This document shows positions 43,345-51,849 of a DNA stretch of 64,000 bases, one piece after another. Position 1 is the first letter of the stretch, and every line of letters starts with the position of its first letter. The notes beneath the pieces were generated by a model that saw nothing but the letters and a program-made list of their open reading frames with translations, was not told where the DNA came from and ran no database searches. Made by a program: the position numbers and the translations under genes. Source of the DNA: GCA-2737725 sp033763995 (GTDB lineage Bacteria; Pseudomonadota; Alphaproteobacteria; Rhodospirillales; Rhodospirillaceae); the NCBI GenBank assembly GCA_033763995.1, contig JANRJL010000083.1, positions 1-64,000 of the forward strand, written 5' to 3'.

Positions 43345-44526
43345 ATGACCATGCTCAAGCAGGAACCTCATGCCGTGCTGCCTTCGGCGACGCTTGATGA
43401 GGGCGCGCGCCAGGAATTCATGAACCAGGTGGGCAAGCACGTCCTCAACGAGATCACGCCCGGCAACAAAGCCGTTTACGACACCCTTGTGGTCCCCGCG
43501 TTCAAGCGCGCCCATGGCCGCGCGCCGCAGGACCGCCATGAAATCCGCAAGGAAATGGTGCGCCAGCCCTATTACCAGATGACCAGCTCGTTCCAGCGCA
43601 CGATTCAAGAGATGATGTGGAACTCGGTGGACGAGAGCATTCAGCGCCAATTACCCGAGCTGATCGACACCGCCAAGAAAATCGCGGCGGGGCCGACCAA
43701 GGGCTCGTTGACGCTGGCCGAAGGCTTCGAAATTCCCGGCTACGTGAAGCACAACGACCATCACGCCACCCCCGGCGGGTATTCCGCCGACTTGATGCCC
43801 GACGACGTGACGGCCGGCGCGCTCTATGACCGCGGCGCGTTCATCTACACGCAAGGCCTGTTCGGGGCCCGCATGGACGGCATCGGCAAGGCCGCCGCCA
43901 TGATGATCCGGCAAACGCGGCCCGATCTGAAGCCCAAAAAGATTCTCGAGATCGGCTGCACCGCCGGCGGCTCCACCACGGGCCTGGCCTTGATGTTCCC
44001 CGATGCGGAGATTCACGCCATCGACGTGGGCGCCGCCTTGCTGCGCTATGCCCATGCCCGCGCGGAATCATGGGGTGTTGCGATTCACTTCCATCAAATG
44101 AACGCCGAGAAGATGACCTTCGCGGACGCGAGCTTCGATCTCGTCTGCTGCCTCGCCTCGCTGCATGAAACGTCTCGCAGCGCCACGTTCAATATTTTCA
44201 AGGAGGCCTTCCGGGTGCTCAAGCCCGGCGGCTTGTTCCTGTGCTCGGAGCTGCCGCCCTACAAGGGCGTCGATCCGTGGACGCAATTCACCCGCGATTG
44301 GGACACCTACAACAACAACGAGCCCTTCTGGGGCGCGGTGCATGAACTGGACCTGAAAGACGTTGCCGCCGAAGCCGGATTCGATGTCGCGAAATACTTC
44401 GAGGGCTTCGGCCCCGGCGTGGCGGCGGCCAATCAACTGACCAGCGCGGTGGAAGTGGAGAACAAGAAATTCATCGGCTCCACCCGCGGCGGCGGCCAGG
44501 CCTGGTACGCGGGCGTGTCGAAATAG
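43345..44526 (+). CDS. Two-domain class I SAM methyltransferase (paralogue of 56378-57553)
   Basis: 393 residues from the ATG at 43345 (MTMLKQEP). An N-terminal helical domain (about 1-155) carries AFKRAHGRAPQDRHEIRKEM and SSFQRTIQEMMWNSV; the methyltransferase domain follows ALYDRGAFIY with SAM motif I LEIGCTAGGS (201-210), the acidic AIDVGAALLRYAH and the motif YNNNEPFWGAVHELD. The same arrangement is seen in the gene at 56378, so this is a distinct subfamily. Small-molecule methylation is likely; the acceptor is unknown. Four bases upstream of the next gene. Confidence 0.82.
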   Translation: MTMLKQEPHAVLPSATLDEGARQEFMNQVGKHVLNEITPGNKAVYDTLVVPAFKRAHGRAPQDRHEIRKEMVRQPYYQMTSSFQRTIQEMMWNSVDESIQRQLPELIDTAKKIAAGPTKGSLTLAEGFEIPGYVKHNDHHATPGGYSADLMPDDVTAGALYDRGAFIYTQGLFGARMDGIGKAAAMMIRQTRPDLKPKKILEIGCTAGGSTTGLALMFPDAEIHAIDVGAALLRYAHARAESWGVAIHFHQMNAEKMTFADASFDLVCCLASLHETSRSATFNIFKEAFRVLKPGGLFLCSELPPYKGVDPWTQFTRDWDTYNNNEPFWGAVHELDLKDVAAEAGFDVAKYFEGFGPGVAAANQLTSAVEVENKKFIGSTRGGGQAWYAGVSK

Positions 44527-44530
44527 CGCG

Positions 44531-44869
44531 ATGAGCCCCGGCAACGACACTTCACGGCGCGTGCCAACGCCCCGGCCGGCGCGAGGCGTGCGGCCGCAGT
44601 ATTTCGCCGACCCCAACATGGATCAAATGCACGCCATGATCTTGGCGCTGGCGGCCGAAGTGTCCGTGCTGTTCGACCGGTTCGACGCCATGGAGCGCAT
44701 TCTCGACGCCAAGGGCACCTTGAGCCGCGCCGATCTTGAAAGCTGGCAGCCCGATGAAGCGGCCCATGAGGAGCGCAAGGCCAAGCGCGATGCATTGATC
44801 CGCCGTCTGTTTCGCTCCGTCCATGATGCCCGCGCAAAGCTCGAGAATACCCAACCGGGGAAAGGTTGA
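44531..44869 (+). CDS. Small helical protein, paralogue of the one at 15747-16112
   Basis: 112 residues. After a Pro/Arg-rich start, YFADPNMDQMHAMILALAAE, RFDAMERILDAKGTLSR and AHEERKAKRDALIRRLFRSV parallel the minus-strand gene at 15747. All-helical, charged, no signal peptide; possibly a coiled-coil regulator of the enzyme encoded next to it. It starts 4 bases after the methyltransferase stop and ends 4 bases before the next start, so it is certainly within an operon. Family not recognised. Confidence 0.68.
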   Translation: MSPGNDTSRRVPTPRPARGVRPQYFADPNMDQMHAMILALAAEVSVLFDRFDAMERILDAKGTLSRADLESWQPDEAAHEERKAKRDALIRRLFRSVHDARAKLENTQPGKG

Positions 44870-44873
44870 GCCC

Positions 44874-46160
44874 ATGACGAATCTCCTGAAACCGCTTGTG
44901 CTCGGTCTCGGCGTGCTGGCGGCCCTGCCGGCGACGGCCGACGACAACTTGAGCCCGAGCGAAATCTCCGCCTTGCTGTCGACGCCGCGCGTGGGCGGCG
45001 ACGTGGTCATCGCCAAGGACGTGAAGCAGATTCTCGCCTTCGGCGGGCGGGTCAGCGTGAAGGATTCGACCGCGGACACGATCGCGGGCGCGGCCGGCGA
45101 GATCATGGTGGAGAACTCGAAGTTGGGTAAGGTTTACGTCGCGGCCGGGACTCTCGATGTCACCGGCGGCTCCACGGGGGACTTTCGCGCCGCCGCCGGC
45201 AAAATCAATCTGACGACGAATGTGAGCGGCGACCTGGAACTCGCCGGGGGCCAAGTGACGCTGAACGCGCCGATGAACGTCAGCGGCGATGCGACCCTTC
45301 GCGCCGGCAGCGTGGTCATGTCCGGCAATTATGGAGGCGACACTGAGATCGAGGCGGAGACGGCCTCGCTCGCGGGGACTTACGGCGGCGATGTTTGGGT
45401 CATGGCGCGCAAAATCTCAATCGCCTCGGGCACCACCATCGGCGGAAACCTGAAGGCCCCCAACTTGAGCGCCCTGCCCGAGGGCGTGACGGTCGCCGGC
45501 AAGACCGCCATCGGCACGGCGGCGGGCATGACCCAGTCGATCGAGAGGGACGGCGTGAAGGTCACGATCGACATGGACGACAAAGTCGACTCCGCGATCA
45601 AGGACGCCATGAAGAACGCCGACAAGGAAGACCGCGGCAGCGGCCTGATCTCGCCCGAGCCCATGGGCATGAGCGCGTGGTTCACGGTGCTGGCGACCTT
45701 GGCCGTGTGCGGAGCGCTGGCCTTGGCGGTCGCACCCCAGTTTGTCGCCCGTGCGGCGGAACGTGTGTCGAAGGACCCGCTCGCCAGCTTGGGCGTCGGT
45801 CTGGGCAGTCTTGTCGCCGTGCCGGTGGTGTTGGCCCTGGTCGGCATGACCATCATCGGCATTCCCTTGGCCGTGCTGGGCGCGGCCGCTTACGCCATCG
45901 GCATGGGGTTGGGCTTGATCGCGCTGTGCCTGTGGGCGGGCCTGATGGTACGCACGCTGGCCAATCAGCCCGGCCAGGAAACGCGATTGGCGAAATTGGT
46001 GGGCTGGACCTTGATGGGCTTTCTGGCGTTGGCCTTGGTCGGCGCCATTCCCATCGTCGGGCGGTGGATTCAAATCCTCGCGGTCATGACCGGCGCGGGC
46101 GCTGCGCTCTCGACCGCATGGGCGGCGCGCAAGGCGTCGAAAGCCGCCACCGCGGCCTGA
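44874..46160 (+). CDS. Membrane protein with polymer-forming (bactofilin-like) ectodomain, copy 1
   Basis: 428 residues from the ATG at 44874. Signal-like N-terminus MTNLLKPLVLGLGVLAALPATA. Residues about 30-230 are short repeats of 16-20 residues rich in Gly, Asp and Val (GAAGEIMVENS, AAGTLDVTGGSTGDFRAA, AAGKINLTTNVSGDLELAGG), the right-handed beta-solenoid pattern of bactofilins. The C-terminal third has four or five membrane helices (WFTVLATLAVCGALALAV, GMTIIGIPLAVLGAAAYAIG). A tandem copy follows. Possibly a periplasm-facing scaffold anchored in the inner membrane; the function is not known. Confidence 0.72.
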   Translation: MTNLLKPLVLGLGVLAALPATADDNLSPSEISALLSTPRVGGDVVIAKDVKQILAFGGRVSVKDSTADTIAGAAGEIMVENSKLGKVYVAAGTLDVTGGSTGDFRAAAGKINLTTNVSGDLELAGGQVTLNAPMNVSGDATLRAGSVVMSGNYGGDTEIEAETASLAGTYGGDVWVMARKISIASGTTIGGNLKAPNLSALPEGVTVAGKTAIGTAAGMTQSIERDGVKVTIDMDDKVDSAIKDAMKNADKEDRGSGLISPEPMGMSAWFTVLATLAVCGALALAVAPQFVARAAERVSKDPLASLGVGLGSLVAVPVVLALVGMTIIGIPLAVLGAAAYAIGMGLGLIALCLWAGLMVRTLANQPGQETRLAKLVGWTLMGFLALALVGAIPIVGRWIQILAVMTGAGAALSTAWAARKASKAATAA

Positions 46161-46266
46161 CCAGCCCGCGAGGGAAGCGTTGGTCAATCTGACGGGGGTC
46201 AATGCACCCAACAGATCGGCGGCGTCTATTTGAGGTTTCGGAATTCCACACCTGATGGAGGCCCAC

Positions 46267-47478
46267 ATGCAGCGCGCAGGATCACTGACCAGGACCGCGA
46301 TTGCGGTGATGATGGCGGTCGCCTTTGGGATCGCGCCGGGATGGGCGGACGACGACGACAACGACAAGATGCGCCAGCTCACGACCCCATCCGGTTTGCA
46401 TTTCTATGCCGGTCCCAACACCAGCGTCAGCGACGTCACGGCCGACGACCTGTTCGCGGCGGGCGGCAATGTGACCCTCGCCAAGACCACGGCCGAGGAC
46501 ATCTTCGTCGCCGGCGGCAACGTCTCGGTGATTTCGGCCCAAGCGAACAACCTGATCGCGGCGGGGGGCAATCTGTCGCTGATCGACCTGACGGCGACCG
46601 ACGCGATTCTCGCCGGCGGCGACGTCGATGTGGGCGGCGCCATTGCCGACGACCTGATCGCGGCCGGGGGGCAAGTCACGCTGCGGTCCGGCGCCACCGT
46701 CGGCGGTGACGCCGTGATGTCGGGCGGTGAGGTCGACATCGCGGGCGCGATTGGCGGCGATGCGCGCATTGCCACCGGCGAATTCCGCCTCGCGGGCTCC
46801 ATCCGCGGCAACGTCGAGCTCATCGCCGGAGAGATCGAATTGGTTCCGGGCGCGTCCATCACCGGAAACCTGACTTATCGCTCGCGCGAGGAGTTGAAGA
46901 TTCCCGAAGGCGTCACCATCGGCGGCAAGGTCGAGCGCGGCGCGGCGTTGGGCCGTTTCGGCCGAGATCGCGGCGAGATGCGCACGCGCATGATCGCCGC
47001 GGGCCTGATCGCCTGGATTGGTCTCGGCATTTCGTTGGTTGTGTTGGCCGCGGCTGCGCTCGCCGCGTTTCCCGTCGCCATCGGCGGGGCAGTCAGTCAG
47101 TTCCAGGCGCGTCCCTTGGCGTCGTTGGGGTTGGGATTCGCGATCGCGGTCGCCGCACCGGTGGCGGTGGCGATCCTGGTGACGATCCTCGCGGGCATCC
47201 CCCTGGCCGCGACCGGGCTTGCTCTCTATGCCGTGGGCTTCGGCTTCGCGGTTGTGGTGGTGTGTCTCTGGGCCGGATTAGGTGTCCGCCATCGCTTGGG
47301 ACGGCCCGGCGTGGCCGGCACCTACGGTTTGCGGCTGGGATGGGCCGTCGTCGGCGTGATCATGTTCATGATCGTCGCGGCGATCCCGTTCGTCGGGGCC
47401 TTGGCGGTGATGATCGCGGTCGTGATGGCGCTCGGCGCCCTGGCGTTGGCGTTGTGGGGGGAACCCGCCAGGAGTTGA
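46267..47478 (+). CDS. Membrane protein with polymer-forming (bactofilin-like) ectodomain, copy 2
   Basis: 403 residues from the ATG at 46267, preceded by GGAGG; an ATG four codons earlier lies on the ribosome site. Signal-like start RTAIAVMMAVAFGIAPGWA, then repeats ADDLFAAGGNVTLAKTTAED, ADDLIAAGGQVTLRSGATV and IRGNVELIAGEIELVPGASI, then about four helices (WIGLGISLVVLAAAALAAF, ATGLALYAVGFGFAVVVVC). Same layout as copy 1 with solenoid turns more regular. The 106 bases between the copies hold no gene. Probably co-expressed. Confidence 0.72.
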   Translation: MQRAGSLTRTAIAVMMAVAFGIAPGWADDDDNDKMRQLTTPSGLHFYAGPNTSVSDVTADDLFAAGGNVTLAKTTAEDIFVAGGNVSVISAQANNLIAAGGNLSLIDLTATDAILAGGDVDVGGAIADDLIAAGGQVTLRSGATVGGDAVMSGGEVDIAGAIGGDARIATGEFRLAGSIRGNVELIAGEIELVPGASITGNLTYRSREELKIPEGVTIGGKVERGAALGRFGRDRGEMRTRMIAAGLIAWIGLGISLVVLAAAALAAFPVAIGGAVSQFQARPLASLGLGFAIAVAAPVAVAILVTILAGIPLAATGLALYAVGFGFAVVVVCLWAGLGVRHRLGRPGVAGTYGLRLGWAVVGVIMFMIVAAIPFVGALAVMIAVVMALGALALALWGEPARS

Positions 47479-47509
47479 CGCCCGGCAAACGGCGGGAAAC
47501 ACTGCGAGC

Positions 47510-48367
47510 ATGGCCCGACCGCACATCGAGTTTATTCAAAGCCAAGTTCTGCCGTGGAAGACCTTGGGCGCGGGATCGTCGCGCCCGGGCGCGCTGGCCA
47601 AGGCCTTGTCTTACGATCCCGACACCAAGGCCGTCAGCGCGATCATGCGCTATCCGCCTGGCTGGGCGCTGCCTGACGCCCATTACCTCGACAGCGACGA
47701 GGAGTTCTACGTGCTCGACGGCGACTTGTGGGTCGGCAATGTTTGTTATCGCAAGGGCGATTACGCCTATCTGCCCGCGGGCATGCCGCGGCCCGGGATG
47801 CATAGCGACACGGGCGCCGACGTGATGACCTATCATGAAGGCACGCATCGCACCGTGTTGGGCGAAGCACCGGTGGGCCTGTACGATCCGGCGCGGCTGA
47901 TCGCCAAAATCGAGAGCGAGCAAATGGCCTGGGGCGATCCCAGCGATCCGGTGGTGGCCGCCACCGCCAACGACGCGGGACGGAAGTTGCTGCGTGAGGA
48001 CCCCAAGACCGGAGAGCGCACGTGGTTGCTGCGTTTCGGCCCCGACGACCCCAAGAAAATGACCCACGGCCGCACCGAGACGCACCCCGTGGTGGAAGAA
48101 GTGTTTCTGATGGAGGGCGAGATTTCCATGCCCATGGGCACGCTCAAGCCCGGGGCCTACTTCTGGCGGCCCGCCGATATCCCCCATGGGCCCGTGGGCA
48201 CGCTGAAAGGTCTGTTCGGCATTTTTCGCTGCAAGGGTGGGCCGTTGACGACGAAGTGGTCGGATGAGGAAATTCCCATCACCTGGCATCCGGTTTACGA
48301 ACCCTATCTGCCACCGCAGATGGCGGCGCTCAAATCCGCCACCTACGACCCGGCCTTGCGTTACTAG
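47510..48367 (+). CDS. Bicupin-like protein (DUF4437-type)
   Basis: 285 residues. Two cupin-like barrels: first with ALPDAHYLDSDEEFYVLDGDLW and YLPAGMPRPGMHSDTG, second with HGRTETHPVVEEVFLMEGEIS and PGAYFWRPADIPHGPVG. Both carry H/E residues positioned like cupin metal ligands (TETHP-EEVF; IPHGP). Cytoplasmic. Cupins of this size include acireductone-, quercetin- and ChrR-type proteins; activity unknown. The next gene begins 104 bases later. Confidence 0.75.
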   Translation: MARPHIEFIQSQVLPWKTLGAGSSRPGALAKALSYDPDTKAVSAIMRYPPGWALPDAHYLDSDEEFYVLDGDLWVGNVCYRKGDYAYLPAGMPRPGMHSDTGADVMTYHEGTHRTVLGEAPVGLYDPARLIAKIESEQMAWGDPSDPVVAATANDAGRKLLREDPKTGERTWLLRFGPDDPKKMTHGRTETHPVVEEVFLMEGEISMPMGTLKPGAYFWRPADIPHGPVGTLKGLFGIFRCKGGPLTTKWSDEEIPITWHPVYEPYLPPQMAALKSATYDPALRY

Positions 48368-48376
48368 ACGCACCAG

Positions 48377-48392
48377 ACTCTGTTGTCAGAGT
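48377..48392. promoter_or_regulatory. Short hairpin between the bicupin and hydrolase genes
   Basis: ACTCTG-TTGT-CAGAGT (48377-48392) is a perfect 6-bp stem with a four-base loop, 9 bases after the bicupin stop. No T-run follows, so it is not a clear intrinsic terminator; it may be a transcript-processing hairpin. The 104-base gap shows no gene. Confidence 0.3.
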
Positions 48393-48471
48393 GCGCCATG
48401 GCGCGCTATCCAGGGTTCGGGCATTACAACCCCAACAACACTGCCAACAACACTGAGAGTGCAGGACACGC

Positions 48472-50175
48472 ATGGCGGCCAAGGACGCGACCATCAAAAA
48501 AGGCTTCGTCAACGTCGGGACAGGTCAGGTTCATTACCGTATGGCCGGGTCCGGCCCGCCGATCATCCTGCTGCACGATTCGCCGCGTTCCTCGGTGTTG
48601 CATGTGCCGCTGCTGAAGGAGTTCGCCGACCAGTTCACCGTCATCGCCATCGACACCCCGGGCTACGGCAATTCCACGCCGCTGGAGCTGGGCCGCCAAT
48701 TGGAACTGCCCGATTTCGGCACGGCCCTGGCTGAAACCATCGTGGCGCTGGGCATCGAGCGCTGCCCGGTTTACGGCTTTCACACCAGCTCCAAGATCAC
48801 GCTGGCCTTTGCCGCCAAGCACCCCGAGCGCGTGGCCGTGGCCATCCTCGACGGCCTGTCGCTGCCGCCGGGTGGCGCGGAACCCGCTTTCATCGCCAGC
48901 TACATGAAGCCCTTCACCATCACCGACCACGGCGGGCATCTGGCGGAGGAATGGACGCGCGTGCTCGATTTCCAACGCTGGTTCCCATGGTTTGCGAAGG
49001 CCAAGGAAACCCGCCTGCCCTTGCCGGGCAAGGATCTGCACGCGCTGCACGAGTACAGCATGGACTTGTTCATGGCCGGGCCCCACTTCTCCGATGCCTA
49101 TTCTGGCGCCATGCGTTACGTCGCCCTGCCGGTCATCAACACGTTGAAGGCCCGCACCATCGTCATGGCGCGCCAGGACGACGTGCTGCACGCCTACTTG
49201 GCCGCGCTGCCCAATCCGTTGCCCGCCGGCGTCACGAAAGAGAGCCTTCCGCCCGACCGCGATAACTGGAAAAAGCGCCTGCGCGCGATCTTCAACGAAT
49301 ACGCCGACTTCAAGGGTGCCGCCAACTTCACGCCGCCCGATCCGCTCAAGTCGCCGCCGCTGAAGGACCGTGCGACCAACGCCTACGTGAATTTTCCGCA
49401 TGGTCAGGTTCTGGTGCGCCGCGCCGGCGGCGGCGCCAAGCGGCCGATCATCTTTCTGCCCGATCTGCCGGGCTCGGCGCGCCAGGATGAGCATTTGCTG
49501 CTGGCCTTGGCGCAAGATCGGCCCGTTTACGGCATCGATCTGCCGGGCTGCTGTGAATCGAGCCCGCTATCGCAGCCCACCCCCCAAGCCTACGCCGACA
49601 CCATCGCGCGGGTGGTGGAATCGCTCAAGCTCGGCCAGGTCGACGTCATTGCCGAGGGCATGAGCACGGCCCACGCGGTGTGTTTCGCCGCCTCCCATGC
49701 CGCCTTGGTGAACAAGCTGGTGCTGGACGCGGTCGTGGTGGCCGACCGCGACCAACGCACCGAAATGCGCGTCAACTATTGCCCCGACCTGCGGCCCACG
49801 CGCGAAGGCTCGCATTTGCATCGCGCCTTCCACATGATCCGCGACCAGGAGGTGCAATGGCCCTGGTATGACGGCGGCGTGAAGGCCATCCGCAAGATCA
49901 AGCCGCGCATGGGGGGTGCGCGCCTGCATGGCCGCGTGGTCGATACGCTCAAGCAGTTTGATCATTACGCCGAGCCCATCGTCGCGGCGCTGGACATCGA
50001 CGTGGCGGGGCTGCTGCCCGCCGTGACGGCGCCGACGCTGGTGACGACCACCCCCGAGGATGCGCGCTATGCCGTCGCCGAAAGCGCGGCAAAATTGCTG
50101 AAGCGAGGCACGACCGGCGACCGACCGCGCGTGGTCAATGATCGGGCAAAGTTCTTTTTGGAATTCTTAGGTTAG
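48472..50175 (+). CDS. Tandem alpha/beta-hydrolase fusion with altered nucleophiles
   Basis: 567 residues, two alpha/beta-hydrolase halves. The first has HYRMAGSGPPIILLHDSPRS and AIDTPGYGNS; its nucleophile elbow reads VYGFHTSSKITLAFA, where spacing to KHPERV puts H104 at the usual serine position. The second starts near 302 (FPHGQVLVRRAGGG) with PVYGIDLPGCCESS and VDVIAEGMSTAHAVCFAA, where spacing puts G396 at the nucleophile (S398 is two residues later). So neither half has a standard GxSxG. It might be a binding protein or use another residue. Start chosen at the ATG before AAKDATIKKGF. Confidence 0.72.
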   Translation: MAAKDATIKKGFVNVGTGQVHYRMAGSGPPIILLHDSPRSSVLHVPLLKEFADQFTVIAIDTPGYGNSTPLELGRQLELPDFGTALAETIVALGIERCPVYGFHTSSKITLAFAAKHPERVAVAILDGLSLPPGGAEPAFIASYMKPFTITDHGGHLAEEWTRVLDFQRWFPWFAKAKETRLPLPGKDLHALHEYSMDLFMAGPHFSDAYSGAMRYVALPVINTLKARTIVMARQDDVLHAYLAALPNPLPAGVTKESLPPDRDNWKKRLRAIFNEYADFKGAANFTPPDPLKSPPLKDRATNAYVNFPHGQVLVRRAGGGAKRPIIFLPDLPGSARQDEHLLLALAQDRPVYGIDLPGCCESSPLSQPTPQAYADTIARVVESLKLGQVDVIAEGMSTAHAVCFAASHAALVNKLVLDAVVVADRDQRTEMRVNYCPDLRPTREGSHLHRAFHMIRDQEVQWPWYDGGVKAIRKIKPRMGGARLHGRVVDTLKQFDHYAEPIVAALDIDVAGLLPAVTAPTLVTTTPEDARYAVAESAAKLLKRGTTGDRPRVVNDRAKFFLEFLG

Positions 50176-50180
50176 GCTCG

Positions 50181-50822
50181 ATGATGCGGTTGTGGCTCGC
50201 GATGGTTGCGTGCTTGCTCGCGACGCAGGTCCGCGCGGAGGACCTGGACGCCAAGGTGGATTTCATCATCGCGCGGTTCGAGGGCGAATACACCGGCACG
50301 TTCCCGGGCCTGTTCGCGGGCGAGCCCAACACCCCCAGCGTCAAGATGTGGGCGGTGGTCAAGCGCGTCGACGTGCCCAATTTCTCCAGCCGCGCCGTTT
50401 ACATGGAAATGCGCCGCGACGACCCGCAGGGCAAGATCGCGCGCCAACGCATTTTTGCCTTCAGCGACGATGCCGATCGCGAGCGCAATTGGGCGCTGTC
50501 TTACGATTTCCCCGACGGCGCGCCTTACGCCGGGGCTCACAAGGCTCCGGCCGTGCTGGCGAAGCTCACGCCCCAGGAAATGCGGTTGTTCCCCGCAGGC
50601 TGCGAGCTCAACGCCTTCGCCGAGGACGGCGCCTTCACGCTGACCGCGCACAAGGAGCTGTGCCGCATCGTCACGCGCCAATCGGGCGAGCCGCGCTACG
50701 TTACATTGAAATTCGTGATTCGCGACGATGCCTTCACCATGTTCGAGCAAGGCTTCGATGCCGACGGCAAATTTCTGTTCGGCACGCCCGAGCCGATTCG
50801 CTACGCCCGGATCAAGAAATAG
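50181..50822 (+). CDS. CpeT/CpcT-like secreted protein
   Basis: 213 residues with signal peptide MMRLWLAMVACLLATQVRAE. The mature protein follows the calycin-like CpeT/CpcT pattern: IIARFEGEYTG near the start, YMEMRRDDPQGKIARQRIFAF, the cysteine pair C141 (PAGCELNAF) and C161 (KELCRIVTRQ), and DAFTMFEQGFDADGKFLFG. CpcT/CpeT proteins attach phycobilins in cyanobacteria; non-photosynthetic relatives have no known bilin and may bind another ligand. Periplasmic. Ends 3 bases before the convergent DctP gene. Confidence 0.72.
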   Translation: MMRLWLAMVACLLATQVRAEDLDAKVDFIIARFEGEYTGTFPGLFAGEPNTPSVKMWAVVKRVDVPNFSSRAVYMEMRRDDPQGKIARQRIFAFSDDADRERNWALSYDFPDGAPYAGAHKAPAVLAKLTPQEMRLFPAGCELNAFAEDGAFTLTAHKELCRIVTRQSGEPRYVTLKFVIRDDAFTMFEQGFDADGKFLFGTPEPIRYARIKK

Positions 50823-50825
50823 TTC

Positions 50826-51842
50826 TCAATTGTTGCCGCGCGCCGCGAAGGCCGCCGCGCCGGCGTTGACGGCATCCACCACCTCTTGCGAACGGCCGCC
50901 GATCTCGCGCACCAGGCGCGTGGTCACGGCGGCGGTGGGCTCGGCCCACAGCGCCCGCTCTGCGGGCGTGAGGTCGTGGACCGTGAAGCCCTTGGCCGCC
51001 GACTGAGCAAGCGCCTCGGCCTCGGCGCGGTCCATGCTGTCGGCGAAGACGCGTCCCGAGCCCGCCGCCGCTTCGATCAGCGCGCGGTCGCTGTCGCTCA
51101 AGCCCCGCCACCATCCCTTGCCGGCGTAGAAGGCGGTGTAGAGAAACGAATGCGCCGTCAATGTCAGATGTTTGGCCTCCACCGCCATGCCGCTCCACAG
51201 ATAATTGAGCGTCACCGTCGTGCCCGCCTCCGTGAGACCCGTCTGCAGCGATTGCACCACGTCCACCGAGGCGAGCGGAATCAGATCGTAACCCAGTGCT
51301 TCGAGGTAGTAGCGCGAGGCGACATCGGCGGGCACACGCACCTTGCGGCCCTTGAGGTCGGCGGGCGTCACGGCCGGCGTCTTGCTGTAAACATGCATCC
51401 AGCCCATGGGCAGCACGCGCAGCAGCACCAGGTCCTTCTCGTCGAACAGTCGCGTGAGCAGCGGCGTGAGATGCCGTTCGGTGACGTAATGCATCTCGTC
51501 TTTGGAATGAAACAGATAAGGCGCGGAGAGCACGGCGAGTTCGGGCATCACCGAGGACAAGGCCAGAAAGCCGTTGATGGCCACCTGAATGCGGTTGCGC
51601 CGCACGCCGGTGAGAATTTGATCCTCGGAGCCGATCTCGCCGCGCGTGAGCAGCTTGGGCGCGATGGCTCCTTTCGATGACGCGACAACGTCGCGGCCGA
51701 AAGCTTGCCAGTAGTCGTCGGCCACGGTGCCCGCGGGCGAGAGGCCGCCGGCGGTGAACACCAGCGGCTCGGCGGCGGCTGTCCCGACACCGACGGGAAC
51801 CGTTGAAGCGAACATCAAGGCGGCGACCAACGGCCCGCGCAT
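50826..51842 (-). CDS. dctP: Orphan TRAP solute-binding protein DctP, last gene of MarR-hyuBA operon
   Basis: 338 residues with signal peptide MRGPLVAALMFASTVPVGVG to about AAA. DctP features: RGEIGSEDQILTGVRRNRIQV, LKGRKVRVPADVASRYYLEA and SLQTGLTEAGTT; C-terminal IGGRSQEVVDAVN. It starts 7 bases after hyuA ends, so it is the distal gene of marR-hyuB-hyuA-dctP and should bind the substrate of the HyuAB enzyme or a precursor. No permease is encoded in the operon. Confidence 0.88.
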   Translation of the reverse strand: MRGPLVAALMFASTVPVGVGTAAAEPLVFTAGGLSPAGTVADDYWQAFGRDVVASSKGAIAPKLLTRGEIGSEDQILTGVRRNRIQVAINGFLALSSVMPELAVLSAPYLFHSKDEMHYVTERHLTPLLTRLFDEKDLVLLRVLPMGWMHVYSKTPAVTPADLKGRKVRVPADVASRYYLEALGYDLIPLASVDVVQSLQTGLTEAGTTVTLNYLWSGMAVEAKHLTLTAHSFLYTAFYAGKGWWRGLSDSDRALIEAAAGSGRVFADSMDRAEAEALAQSAAKGFTVHDLTPAERALWAEPTAAVTTRLVREIGGRSQEVVDAVNAGAAAFAARGNN

Positions 51843-51849
51843 GGTCCCG

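Noticed and set aside
48383..48616. A short frame with NPNNTANNTES repeats just before the hydrolase gene
   Set aside because: It runs into the hydrolase in another frame, has no ribosome site, and its repeat reflects a locally repeated CAACA sequence in the gap.
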